Below are positions 1 through 8,322 of a stretch of DNA of 64,000 bases, in pieces. Position numbers and translations under genes: made by a program. Within the stretch, counting starts at the first letter, position 1. Each line of letters starts with the position of its first letter. The notes beneath the pieces are model-generated. The model saw only the letters and a program-made list of their open reading frames with translations, was not told the origin of the DNA and did no database searches. Source of the DNA: CAYRFQ01 sp964423615 (GTDB lineage: Bacteria > Planctomycetota > Planctomycetia > Gemmatales > Gemmataceae); assembly GCA_964423615.1 (NCBI GenBank), contig CAYRFQ010000009.1, positions 1-64,000 of the forward strand. Direction: 5' to 3'.

Positions 1-281
1 AAGACAACCGCTGGGGCAAAAAAACGCCTTGTTCACTACGTGCCGGGAATTGCTGGCCCAATCGTAGCTTTTTCTCTTGCTCGATTTCTGGTTGTGACTC
101 CAAGTGGCGAATCGAACCATCCTTCGGTTCGCCCTGGAGATCTCAGTCCGGTCATCAATACGATTCATCCGAATGCCCAACGAGACGATCCCAAACTCTC
201 TCGGGACTCCGAGAAGCAGCTGTAACTTGAAAAGGCGAATTGACCCAAATCGCTCATGCGTAACAGAACGGTTTTGGCCTC
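1..281. other. Non-coding edge of window
   Basis: I see no convincing gene here. Short open frames on the plus strand have no Shine-Dalgarno sequence and no recognisable protein. A small inverted repeat (cgaacc at 113-118 with ggttcg at 126-131) could be a weak terminator. The segment lies downstream of the minus-strand gene ending at 282. Confidence 0.5.
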
Positions 282-833
282 TCACCGTTCTACACCTTCT
301 TCCAACTTCGTTACCAAGACCTCGACCGCACGCTCCAATTCCTTGTCGAAAACGTCACGGTAACGGATGATGCCGTCGCCACCGATGAGGACCACGGTCG
401 GGATCTCCTCAACTCGATAGGCCTCCGCGATCGCTCCTCTCACGTCGTACCACGATGGCCAAGTAATCCGGTCGTCTCGCCGCGCTCGAAGAAATTGCTT
501 TCTTGTCGAATCTCTGTTCACACCGAGCATCACAAACGGCCTACCATGCATTCTCTCGAGGAGCGAACTGTACTGCGAATACAAGGTTCGAGCCGCAGGA
601 GACCGGTCGGCCCAAAACACCAGCATCACCACTTTTCCACGATGGTCACTGAGAACCATCGGTACGCCATCGGCATCCAATCTCCGGATGTCGGGTGCAA
701 GCTGCCCAACATCCGGTCCGATATCTTCTTCCGAGTGAGTTGGTGTTTTCGGGATTTTCGGCAAAAACAGACGACAACCGCTCAACACCCAACAGCCAAG
801 CAAAACACACAAAAGACAAAGAAAGGGTCGCAT
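282..833 (-). CDS. Thioredoxin-fold (TlpA/redoxin-like) lipoprotein lacking the CxxC pair
   Basis: 183 aa. The N-terminus has a hydrophobic stretch ending in LSGC (Cys20), a lipobox, so the protein is probably a lipoprotein. From about residue 43 it follows the TlpA/AhpC-TSA pattern: VGQLAPDIRRLDADG, then HRGKVVMLVFWA, and later EEIPTVVLIGGDGII with the cis-proline of thioredoxin folds. Where the family has WxxxCxPC this protein reads WADRSPAA, so Ser78 and Ala81 replace both cysteines. It therefore cannot do normal dithiol exchange. It may be a structural, binding or haem/metal-handling relative. It stands alone, divergent from the DUF1501 gene. The fold call is firm and the role is unknown. 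Confidence 0.8.
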   Translation of the reverse strand: MRPFLCLLCVLLGCWVLSGCRLFLPKIPKTPTHSEEDIGPDVGQLAPDIRRLDADGVPMVLSDHRGKVVMLVFWADRSPAARTLYSQYSSLLERMHGRPFVMLGVNRDSTRKQFLRARRDDRITWPSWYDVRGAIAEAYRVEEIPTVVLIGGDGIIRYRDVFDKELERAVEVLVTKLEEGVER

Positions 834-1062
834 AGGAGGTGTCCGTTCGTGCGGAAGAATTGATATCGACTGATCTGATTATCCGGAGACAAGTGCGGGC
901 AGATCAATCATCGACTGACCGATTCTCGCAACCTGAAGAGTTGTCGTGAAAAGCACTGCCGGTTACGATGAAGAGAAAAGAAAACTGACGAATGTGTCGT
1001 GCAACAGTCCGACACACTCGAACACTCAAACAACCCTCCGTGCTTTTTCCACGAGACATCCA

Positions 1063-2523
1063 ATGAACTCACCTAATCTCTTTGCTCCACCACATCCAAG
1101 TTACGCGTCCCGCCGCCACTTTCTCCAACGTGCAGGTTGTGGATTCGGCATGCTCGCGTTGGCCGACATGCTCCAAACCGGCAACGTGAGCCAAGCCTCG
1201 CAAACCGCCCCGAATCCGCTCGCTCCGAAACAACCGCATTTTGCAGCAAAAGCCAAATCGGTCATATGGTTGTTCATCAACGGCGGCCCAAGCCATGTGG
1301 ATACCTGGGACTACAAGCCCGAGTTGGAACGCCGAAACGGTCAGGAGCTACAAGGTTTCGACCGCAATACCGGTTTTTTCACAAACCAAGTCGGACCGAT
1401 CATGAAGTCGCCTTTTCGGTTCGAAAGGCACGGTCAAAGCGGAACCTGGGTATCCGACATCTTTCCACACATGGCCCAGCATGTCGACAAAATGGCCTTC
1501 ATCCACTCATGTTGGACCGATTCGAACAACCACGCTCCCGCCCTTCTGAAGATGAACACGGGCATGACTCGGATGGGTTTCCCCTGTACCGGAGCTTGGG
1601 TGACATACGGCCTTGGTACCGAGACCCAAAATCTACCGGCGTTTGTCGTCATGTACGACACAAAAGGCCGCGGCTTACCCAAAGGCTACGCCCAGAACTG
1701 GGGAGCCGGGTTCCTGCCCAGCGTCTATCAAGGGACCGCGCTCAAGCATCAAGGAGCCCCAATCGACAACTTGCAACGTTCCCCCAACCTGACCAACCGA
1801 CAACAACGAAACCAACTCGACTTACTCCGACGATTAAACCAGAACCACTTGCGGCAACGCCCCCAGAACGACGAACTCGCGGCGCGGATCGAGACCTTTG
1901 AACTGGCCTACCGAATGCAGATGGCTGCTCCGGAAGCCCTCGACGTGGACCGCGAAACTCCAGCAACCAAGCGGCTCTATGGCCTGGATGATAACCGCTG
2001 TCAACACTTCGCCCGGCAATGTTTGATCGCACGACGTATGGTCGAGCGTGGTGTTCGGTTCATCCAGGTTTATTCCGGAGGCGAAGAAAACGAGAAGAGC
2101 TGGGACGGTCACCGTAATATCGCATCGAACCACCGGGGCTTTGCCGCCGAGACGGACAAACCCATCGCCGGGCTGCTAGCCGACCTGGAATCTCGTGGTT
2201 TGCTTGACGATACCCTTGTCATCTGGGGCGGAGAATTTGGTCGACTGCCGCTAGTTCAACGCGGCGGGACCGGACGGGATCACAACCCTCACGCATTCAC
2301 TGTCTGGATGGCTGGTGGTGGCGCTAAGGCGGGAACCCACTATGGCGAGACCGACGAAATTGGTCATCGTTCGGTCGTCGACCGAGTGAGCGTCCATGAT
2401 CTGCACGCCACAATCTTGCATTTGCTCGGCATGGATCACGAGCGACTGACGTATCGCTACAATGGTCGTGATTTCCGGTTGACGGATGTGCATGGACGGG
2501 TCGTCACCGATGTGATTGCGTGA
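1063..2523 (+). CDS. DUF1501 family secreted protein
   Basis: 486 aa from the ATG at 1063. An in-frame ATG at 946 would add 39 residues of unlikely sequence, while the inner start places the leader SRRHFLQRAGCGFGMLALADM near the N-terminus, as in other DUF1501 proteins with twin-arginine-like signals. Family features are KSVIWLFINGGPSHVDTWD near the start, GRDHNPHAFTVWMAGGGAKAG, and a C-terminal HDLHATILHLLGMDHERLTY. DUF1501 belongs to the alkaline phosphatase/sulfatase-like superfamily and is greatly expanded in planctomycetes, usually next to PSD1-type cytochromes. Its substrate is not established. No cytochrome partner is adjacent here; the next gene downstream is convergent. Confidence 0.9.
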   Translation: MNSPNLFAPPHPSYASRRHFLQRAGCGFGMLALADMLQTGNVSQASQTAPNPLAPKQPHFAAKAKSVIWLFINGGPSHVDTWDYKPELERRNGQELQGFDRNTGFFTNQVGPIMKSPFRFERHGQSGTWVSDIFPHMAQHVDKMAFIHSCWTDSNNHAPALLKMNTGMTRMGFPCTGAWVTYGLGTETQNLPAFVVMYDTKGRGLPKGYAQNWGAGFLPSVYQGTALKHQGAPIDNLQRSPNLTNRQQRNQLDLLRRLNQNHLRQRPQNDELAARIETFELAYRMQMAAPEALDVDRETPATKRLYGLDDNRCQHFARQCLIARRMVERGVRFIQVYSGGEENEKSWDGHRNIASNHRGFAAETDKPIAGLLADLESRGLLDDTLVIWGGEFGRLPLVQRGGTGRDHNPHAFTVWMAGGGAKAGTHYGETDEIGHRSVVDRVSVHDLHATILHLLGMDHERLTYRYNGRDFRLTDVHGRVVTDVIA

Positions 2524-2607
2524 CGGAAGTGAATGGGAGGTGGAAAACGAGATGCTTGTTGGGAGTACAGCGTCGAACGGCCTCTCCTCTCCTCAACGAA
2601 AACACAA

Positions 2608-2627
2608 AGCGGCGGGTTGCCGCCGCT
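2608..2627. terminator. Bidirectional terminator hairpin
   Basis: Perfect 8-bp stem agcggcgg/ccgccgct with a gttg loop. It lies between the convergent ends of the DUF1501 gene (ends 2523) and the EF-hand gene (ends 2653). There is no strong T-tract, so its strength as an intrinsic terminator is uncertain. Confidence 0.6.
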
Positions 2628-2652
2628 CTTCCTAAAATCACTGTCCGGTCTC

Positions 2653-3330
2653 TCACTTTTCGCCTTCCGGTCGTCCTCCCAACGGAGGTCGTCCACGTCG
2701 GGGCGGTCCGAACCCACCATCACGTCTTGGACCTTGGTTTCTGGCTCCCTCACTGAGTTGTCGCAGTTCTTTTGCGTCGATGACGTCATCGTCATTTTTG
2801 TCAGCCATCTCAAACAAACGCCCTTGCATTCGCTCAGGGACTTCTTTCTTGGTCAACTTGCCGTCTTTGTTCTCATCGAAGGCTTTGAGTCGCTCGACGA
2901 GCACTTTGCCATCGCTACCCGCTCCCCTAGGACCTGGACCACGTCCTCGAGGACCACGCCGCTGTGGCCCGAACGGGGGCGGGGGGTGGATCTCTTTCCG
3001 GTCGAGTTTCCCGTCTTTGTTCTTGTCGAGTGACTTGAGCGCCGCCACCGCGTTCTTGAGTTCTTCCGCCGAAATCTCTCCATCGTCGTCAGCATCAAGT
3101 GCTTCGATCACTGGACTGGGTGGTGGAGGCGGAGCAAAGGGTCCAGAACCGAACGGTGGCGGACCTGGACGACGAAAGGAGGGGCGGGACTGTTGTCCCT
3201 TGTTAGGCAAATCCTTCTTGGGAAATTCTATGACTTGTGTTTGCTTGCCTGGTTCTTGAGCGACCAGATTGAAGGCAACCGTTCCGACAATTGCCAAGAC
3301 TAAAAGAACGACTAACACACGCTGCATCAT
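2653..3330 (-). CDS. Secreted EF-hand calcium-binding protein
   Basis: 225 aa. A signal peptide (MMQRVLVVLLVLAIVGTVAF, cleavage near VAQ-EP) is followed by a proline/glycine-rich linker. Four EF-hand loops are visible at about residues 79-90 (DADDDGEISAEE), 102-113 (DKNKDGKLDRKE), 152-163 (DENKDGKLTKKE) and 177-188 (DKNDDDVIDAKE), arranged as two pairs. An Arg/Gly/Pro-rich spacer separates the pairs and a similar tail ends the protein. It should bind Ca2+ in the periplasm. It begins 16 nt after the stop of the dihaem peroxidase gene, so the two are very likely co-transcribed, and calcium may link them functionally because bacterial dihaem peroxidases contain a structural Ca2+. That link is inference. 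Confidence 0.88.
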   Translation of the reverse strand: MMQRVLVVLLVLAIVGTVAFNLVAQEPGKQTQVIEFPKKDLPNKGQQSRPSFRRPGPPPFGSGPFAPPPPPSPVIEALDADDDGEISAEELKNAVAALKSLDKNKDGKLDRKEIHPPPPFGPQRRGPRGRGPGPRGAGSDGKVLVERLKAFDENKDGKLTKKEVPERMQGRLFEMADKNDDDVIDAKELRQLSEGARNQGPRRDGGFGPPRRGRPPLGGRPEGEK

Positions 3331-3346
3331 CTACCTCACGAATAAG

Positions 3347-4543
3347 TTACCTGGAAGAAATGTGTTTTTCGAATGGATTGGAATACTTCGGATCGTTGAG
3401 TAGCTCGTGATCGGTCAAAGTTTTCAGGAAAGCAACCAAAGCTTGTTTCTGGCGTTGGTTGAGCTTCAGACGCCGATTGCGACCGCGCAATCGGCGGTCC
3501 AAGTTCGGGTGATTCTTGACGCCCTTGTCGTAGTGATCGATGACCTCTTCGAGCGTTTCGAATCGACCGTCGTGCATGTACGGAGCCGTCACTTCGACAT
3601 TCCGCAACGACGGCGACTTGAACTCACCGAACTGAAAGCTGTTAAGAGTGATGTCCCCCAACCCTCCATCAACAACTTTCAACGTTCCGTCGATCCCGTT
3701 GTTCGCTGGTCCGGGCATATAAAAAATCGCGCTCTGTCGAAATCGTCGTGTGTCCCGCTCCCGTGGACCATTGCCGACCATGTGACAAGTAAAACACCTC
3801 GCTCGGCCAAGAAACAAGCGTTTCCCCTCATTCTCGAGGTTCGTGTAATTCGGGAAAGTCTCAAAGATCGATTCGACTTTCGCGATCCCTTTGTCGTACT
3901 TCGAGCGATACGACACGATGGAGCGAACGAACTGTGCTAGGGATTTCGAAACCCGGTCTTTAGTAATCTTCGAATCACCGAAGGCCTTCTGGAAAAGTTC
4001 CGGATAGATCGGATCGGCCGCGAGTTGACCGACGAGTTTCTTGAGATCGTGGCCCATCTCGGTGCCATTCTCGATCGGCATCAAAACCTGATCCTCAAGA
4101 GTCCTGGCTCGTTCATCCCAGAAAAAACGACCATTGGGATAGTAGCGTGTGTTGATCAAACTCATCGCGTTCCGATCGACTTTCTTGCCCGCGAAGCCAA
4201 CACTCACTTTTCTCGGGTCCGCAAAAGCCTTCTCCTGCACGTGGCACGACGCACACGACAACTTTCCATTGATCGACAACTTGGTGTCATAAAACAGAAC
4301 TCGCCCCAAGGTCGCTCCACTATCGGTGATCAGGTTGTCTTTGGGTGTGTTGTCGCTGAGGCGAAGAAACAGTGTTTGAAAGTGATTTGGCAAGTCGGGT
4401 TGGGAGTAGTTATATGCTCTTTTTGGCAAGAAGAGCATTCTTGAACTTGCCCGTTGCGTCTCAGCGAGCGTGACTCGGTAGAACAGCACGGTCGTCACCG
4501 CGCACACAATCAGCCAAACGATCATCATCTTGTGAGTCTTCAT
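3347..4543 (-). CDS. Dihaem cytochrome c peroxidase/MauG family protein
   Basis: 398 aa from the ATG at 4543, which has an aggaagga Shine-Dalgarno about 6 nt upstream; the longest frame begins at 4600 but lacks one. An N-terminal hydrophobic segment after MKTHKMM is a signal anchor or signal peptide. Two c-type haem motifs are present, CASCH in the N-terminal domain and CFTCH in the C-terminal domain. Further family motifs are LGRVLFYDTKLSINGKLSC, FFWDERARTLEDQ and, near the end, LRNVEVTAPYMHDGRF, which carries the distal methionine region. Members reduce H2O2 or oxidise protein or small-molecule substrates in the periplasm. In planctomycetes such genes are common and mostly uncharacterised. 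The first gene of a two-gene operon with the EF-hand protein. Confidence 0.92.
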   Translation of the reverse strand: MKTHKMMIVWLIVCAVTTVLFYRVTLAETQRASSRMLFLPKRAYNYSQPDLPNHFQTLFLRLSDNTPKDNLITDSGATLGRVLFYDTKLSINGKLSCASCHVQEKAFADPRKVSVGFAGKKVDRNAMSLINTRYYPNGRFFWDERARTLEDQVLMPIENGTEMGHDLKKLVGQLAADPIYPELFQKAFGDSKITKDRVSKSLAQFVRSIVSYRSKYDKGIAKVESIFETFPNYTNLENEGKRLFLGRARCFTCHMVGNGPRERDTRRFRQSAIFYMPGPANNGIDGTLKVVDGGLGDITLNSFQFGEFKSPSLRNVEVTAPYMHDGRFETLEEVIDHYDKGVKNHPNLDRRLRGRNRRLKLNQRQKQALVAFLKTLTDHELLNDPKYSNPFEKHISSR

Positions 4544-4747
4544 GGAATGTCCTTCCTGCATGCGATGGCTTCTCGTCTCCGCGGACTTCGGGCGAGTCAT
4601 CCGAAAACCGGGATTGACGAAAGAGCTTCAAACACCGCACATTGATTTATCGTTAGGCTGGTAAACGGAAGAATGATTCTCATTTCCACACACAAGACGA
4701 TAAAAAAGTCGCAAGAGTTCATTCACGGTCGATTCGAGGACGTCCCA

Positions 4748-5638
4748 TCACGTATCGCTCCCAAGATACTGTTTCGCGACTTTCGTTGCAACCGTTCCGA
4801 TCCCATAATAGCCAACGGAAATACGGCCAACGTGAGTCAGAAGATCGTACGCCAGCCAACGACTCCAGCCATATTCCGCTTCCATCCACAAAATCAAGCG
4901 CCCGTAGGCTTCAGCAATCGACCGCTCCATGGGACAACCGGATACGACAGTCATGATCTCTGAGGAAGATTCGATCCGAGGTCCCGAAAGTTTCTTCCCC
5001 TTGATCACGTCGATGGTGATCGTCGTTTCGGACGCCATTTCAAGCCCTGTCGCCGATAATTCTCCGTGCCCCATGGCAGCATGGGCGTCACCAAGAAACA
5101 GATAGCCACCATCAACATAGACAGGTAGATAGACGGTGCTGCCGGGGCAGACTTCGACAAGGTCCATGTTACCGCCATAAGCTCCTGCGGGCAGTGTCGT
5201 CGGAACTCCCCATTCCGGCGCAGTCCCGATACACCCAAGCATCGGTTGATACGGGATCGTGATAGTATCACTCCAATGAATCAACCCATCTCGAATGGGA
5301 CACACATGAGCACCGTGCGGGATATCGTTACCAAGCCATTCAGCTAGTTGCTTCAAGTTTCCAGTGTAGGTGGCGCACTGCCGATCCCGGGATAGGATTT
5401 CATGGATCGTCACAGCCAAAGCATCACCTGCTTCGGTACCTTCCACGAAGATCGGACCAGTCACGGGATTGCTGTATGGCATGCTCGTCTTGTCACGTTG
5501 ATCGCCTTCCTTGCGAATCTGCCCAGACAAAGCATCTTCGGCCTCCACGAGCACCGTATCACCCGGACGAACCGTTGCTCTGGGAAATGGATGACGGCTG
5601 AATTCGTAGTTCAACGGTCGTGCCGAAATCCTCTGCAT
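4748..5638 (-). CDS. Acetamidase/formamidase family protein
   Basis: 296 aa, close to the usual size of the short FmdA/AmdA subfamily. Family features are the N-terminal RATVRPGDTVLVEAEDA, PVTGPIFVEGTEAGDALAVTI, and the central GAYGGNMDLVEVCPGSTVYL followed by GYLFLGDAHAAMGHGEL, which carries conserved Asp/His metal-binding residues. The enzymes hydrolyse short amides to the acid and ammonia in the cytoplasm. No signal peptide is present. The gene lies 200 nt upstream of the peroxidase gene on the same strand and may be independent. The family is clear; the natural substrate cannot be told from sequence. Confidence 0.9.
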   Translation of the reverse strand: MQRISARPLNYEFSRHPFPRATVRPGDTVLVEAEDALSGQIRKEGDQRDKTSMPYSNPVTGPIFVEGTEAGDALAVTIHEILSRDRQCATYTGNLKQLAEWLGNDIPHGAHVCPIRDGLIHWSDTITIPYQPMLGCIGTAPEWGVPTTLPAGAYGGNMDLVEVCPGSTVYLPVYVDGGYLFLGDAHAAMGHGELSATGLEMASETTITIDVIKGKKLSGPRIESSSEIMTVVSGCPMERSIAEAYGRLILWMEAEYGWSRWLAYDLLTHVGRISVGYYGIGTVATKVAKQYLGSDT

Positions 5639-5945
5639 GTCGTCTCCCCTGAGAAGTCTATTTATTTTGTAGATACCAAGTGGTTGGAACGCGTGAGCCA
5701 GGTCTACTCAACCTCGGAAGTCTCTTGTTGGTGTGCGTGAGTTTGAAGTAGTTACGGTCTGCGTGCCAGGTCTGTTGGACAATTGACCAACTCTTCGAAA
5801 CGATACGTATCAACGATGATTCATGAAATTGGGAGAACGGCGGCCGACTCCTACGCGACGGTTGATTGACGTTGTGCCTGGCCAACCCTACGATTCCTTT
5901 AACCTTATCCGGTCGCTTCCATTACTCGATATCCTGCGAAGTCCC

Positions 5946-7031
5946 ATGGAAAAAAGACTTAACATCATCTTTTCGACCACCCGAACCTGGAATTGTGGCG
6001 ACGATTTCATACTCTACGGTATTTTGAATTTATTCAGCGGCATCGGCGTGCAATGCAATCCTATTTATTATAATCGTAACCCAGAATTGCTCTCACCGAT
6101 CATTTTCAAGAAGCATTCCATCAATCTCACTCTGGAGAACCAAAAACGACAGGTCAAGCTGCAAGCTGGCCCGCTTCTTGAACGATTCGTTCGCCATTTT
6201 GACGATAGTTGGAATGGCCAAAGACATGATCTTTCTTTCGCGGACTTGTGTGTCTTCGCTGGTACTCCTGAGTGGCTTGGTCGAGCTGTTCAGCCGTTGG
6301 TGAGTCAGCTTATGCAGTCACAGATTCCCATCGCTTACCTCGGTGTTGGTTTCTTTGAGAGTTTGAACACCTATTCCTTCGAAACTCTGACGCCTGAAGA
6401 CCAACTATGTCTCCGAAAAGCTCGTGTCGTCACCGTCCGAGATCAGAGATGTGCTGAGTTGCTCTCCCCTGTCACCCCCAAACTCTTGCCGTGTCCTGCA
6501 CTATTCTCGACCAGAACAGAAAAACAACGAACAGGAAAGAAAAAGATCGCACTATCCTTTCAAGGGGCCAGAAATGGGAACAGCCAACCGATTCCAGCTC
6601 ACCTCAGCGAGTATTGCCGGAAACTCTTTCATTTACTCGCTGCGGAATATGAATGTGCGTATGTGTTCCACTATGTCGACGAACTACACGAATACCGGGA
6701 CCTTCAAAATCTTCCCATCTACTACAGTGGTGACCCGCGCGATTATGAATCGATCTACGATCAGTTCGATCTGTGCGTAACTACTCGTGTTCACGGGGCC
6801 GGAATCTGTGCATCTCTCGGAATACCCTCTGTTGTAATCAACCATTCAGCGCGTTCCGAGACTGCAGAAGGCTTCCTTGCCGAACTGGTCAATCCGGGTG
6901 TCCAAGCTCCCGAGGATGTAGCGCAGATAGTCAGAGACCTGGAGGTGCGAGAAAGGTCGGAACGAATACTGGAACACAAGAAGACAACCACGGGCCAGTA
7001 CGAGACGATTCTCAAACAACTGTTCGCGTGA
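5946..7031 (+). CDS. Polysaccharide pyruvyl transferase family protein
   Basis: 361 aa from the ATG at 5946 (MEKRLNIIFSTTRTWNCGDD). The frame is open from 5823 but the extra 41 residues have no family character. The NCGDDFILYGIL motif matches the nucleotide-binding start of this GT-B-like family, RVVTVRDQRCAELL is the central conserved segment, and TTRVHGAGICASLGIPSVVI near residue 285 carries the invariant His of the C-terminal site. Members add pyruvate ketals to sugars of exopolysaccharides, and some carry out other transfers. The opening 150 bases are visibly richer in A/T than the neighbours. No other glycan genes lie next to it. Confidence 0.87.
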   Translation: MEKRLNIIFSTTRTWNCGDDFILYGILNLFSGIGVQCNPIYYNRNPELLSPIIFKKHSINLTLENQKRQVKLQAGPLLERFVRHFDDSWNGQRHDLSFADLCVFAGTPEWLGRAVQPLVSQLMQSQIPIAYLGVGFFESLNTYSFETLTPEDQLCLRKARVVTVRDQRCAELLSPVTPKLLPCPALFSTRTEKQRTGKKKIALSFQGARNGNSQPIPAHLSEYCRKLFHLLAAEYECAYVFHYVDELHEYRDLQNLPIYYSGDPRDYESIYDQFDLCVTTRVHGAGICASLGIPSVVINHSARSETAEGFLAELVNPGVQAPEDVAQIVRDLEVRERSERILEHKKTTTGQYETILKQLFA

Positions 7032-7237
7032 GTCGAATGACCGGTGGGAGCACAAGCGAAGCCCACAACACAACGCTTTCCTTTCAAAAAACGAATGCCA
7101 CTTCGTGAACATTCCAGCGACGCCTGGACTCTTTCTTGTACAGCGAAAAGTCGCACAAGATGCCTCGGAGACACCTGACTTCAGTAAAATACAAGAAACG
7201 CTGAGTCGCTTTGTTCGTGTCTCGGAGGAGTCGTTCG

Positions 7238-7888
7238 ATGGAGTTGTTGAAGAAGCCACCGCAACAAGTGTTGGACGCCTTGCCAAATGACGTTGCCGAA
7301 TTTTTGCAAAACGGGGGCTGGTTCGCCGTCCTTGGCATCGGAGCGTTCCTGGTACTATTGATCTTGTACATGATATTGGGTTCGATCGGACGGGCCTTGT
7401 TCGGTCGGAAGGAAGAAAAGCCGAAGATTCCAAACTTGACAGTGAATTTCGCGGCGATTCCAGAACCTCCACGGTTGACTGGTGACCGTCGTCTCCAATT
7501 CGAGGGAGTGCCAGTTCGGTTGCGACTAGTGATCTTGGCCCCAGCAGGTCGCGACAAGATGGTTGATCCAGCTTCGGCAAAAGTCTTGCTTGAGAGCATG
7601 GTGCCAGGACTTGGCGACGTCCAAGATCAGGATCAACCCCAGGTCGTGGTTTGGCCCGAGCAACTAAGCAATGCAGGGTTTTGCAACACGTTCCAGAAAG
7701 CCACACCTATCCCCGAAGGCGAACGCCAACCCTCGCGATGGATACTGGCTGCTGGCAGAGCACGTCTCAGTAGCGGGTTCATACAGGTCGGACTGGCTAT
7801 GCAGTCGATCAAGCCAACGACATTGGGCCGCTTCCGACTGGAAGATCACCAGTGGCCCCAATACTTACGAGTCCGAACAAGGGATTAA
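7238..7888 (+). CDS. Single-pass membrane protein of unknown function
   Basis: 216 aa from the ATG at 7238, preceded by ggaggag at 7224-7230. Residues about 28-50 (GWFAVLGIGAFLVLLILYMI) form one transmembrane helix, followed by a basic stretch (RALFGRKEEKPK) that should be cytoplasmic. The rest is a soluble domain with motifs such as RRLQFEGVPVRLRLVILAP and a C-terminal QSIKPTTLGRFRLEDHQWPQ. I do not recognise the domain. It ends 9 nt before the HNH gene, so the two form an operon. Confidence 0.75.
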   Translation: MELLKKPPQQVLDALPNDVAEFLQNGGWFAVLGIGAFLVLLILYMILGSIGRALFGRKEEKPKIPNLTVNFAAIPEPPRLTGDRRLQFEGVPVRLRLVILAPAGRDKMVDPASAKVLLESMVPGLGDVQDQDQPQVVVWPEQLSNAGFCNTFQKATPIPEGERQPSRWILAAGRARLSSGFIQVGLAMQSIKPTTLGRFRLEDHQWPQYLRVRTRD

Positions 7889-7897
7889 CCAACACCC

Positions 7898-8191
7898 ATG
7901 AAAGAGTCCTATTCTTGTCTGCTTTGTGAACGTCGATTTGAACGCATCCAACTGACAAAACACCATTGTCTTCCCAAGTCCAAGGGAGGCGAACTGGAAG
8001 ACATTGAATTGCTCTGCAGTCAATGCCACTCGATGGTCCATGCCACTTTCACCAACAATACCCTCGCGGGATTGTATCCCACTATCGGACAGTTGCGTGG
8101 TGCACCGGAGTTGGAAGGATACTTGAAGTGGGTGCGGAAGCAACCACCGTCGAGACGAAAGAAAAACCGACCGCGCAGACGGAGAATCTAA
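7898..8191 (+). CDS. Small HNH-type nuclease-like protein
   Basis: 97 aa. A compact HNH/zinc-finger domain is visible: CLLC near residue 8, then TKHHCLPKSKGGELEDIELLC and CSQCHSMVHATF. The two CxxC pairs should bind structural zinc, and HH plus the later CH..VH fit the beta-beta-alpha metal core. The C-terminus is strongly basic (RKKNRPRRRRI), suitable for nucleic acid contact. The gene sits 9 nt after a membrane-protein gene and upstream of dihydroorotase, with no restriction or phage genes nearby. It may be a housekeeping nucleic-acid protein of the short HNH class rather than a mobile element remnant. Confidence 0.82.
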   Translation: MKESYSCLLCERRFERIQLTKHHCLPKSKGGELEDIELLCSQCHSMVHATFTNNTLAGLYPTIGQLRGAPELEGYLKWVRKQPPSRRKKNRPRRRRI

Positions 8192-8322
8192 AGTTCAGGG
8201 CACAAGACGAATGGCTAGGCTGTTGCTGCTCGAAAAATGATCTTTTACTTTCTCGAACAAATCCAAAGTTGCCTGATCTTCCACGGGTAGTCTTGTTCGA
8301 ACATCTTCGGAGCAATCACTCC

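Noticed and set aside
103..140. tRNA remnant on the minus strand
   Set aside because: A ggttcgatt-like T-loop is seen, but no acceptor stem, anticodon arm or D arm can be drawn around it.
1137..1901. 254-codon frame inside the DUF1501 gene
   Set aside because: Arg/Ser/Pro-rich out-of-frame shadow of a well-supported gene, with no protein character.
7898..8191. Homing endonuclease or restriction enzyme
   Set aside because: The HNH motif is present, but no intron, methylase or phage context is nearby and the gene is in an operon with a membrane protein.
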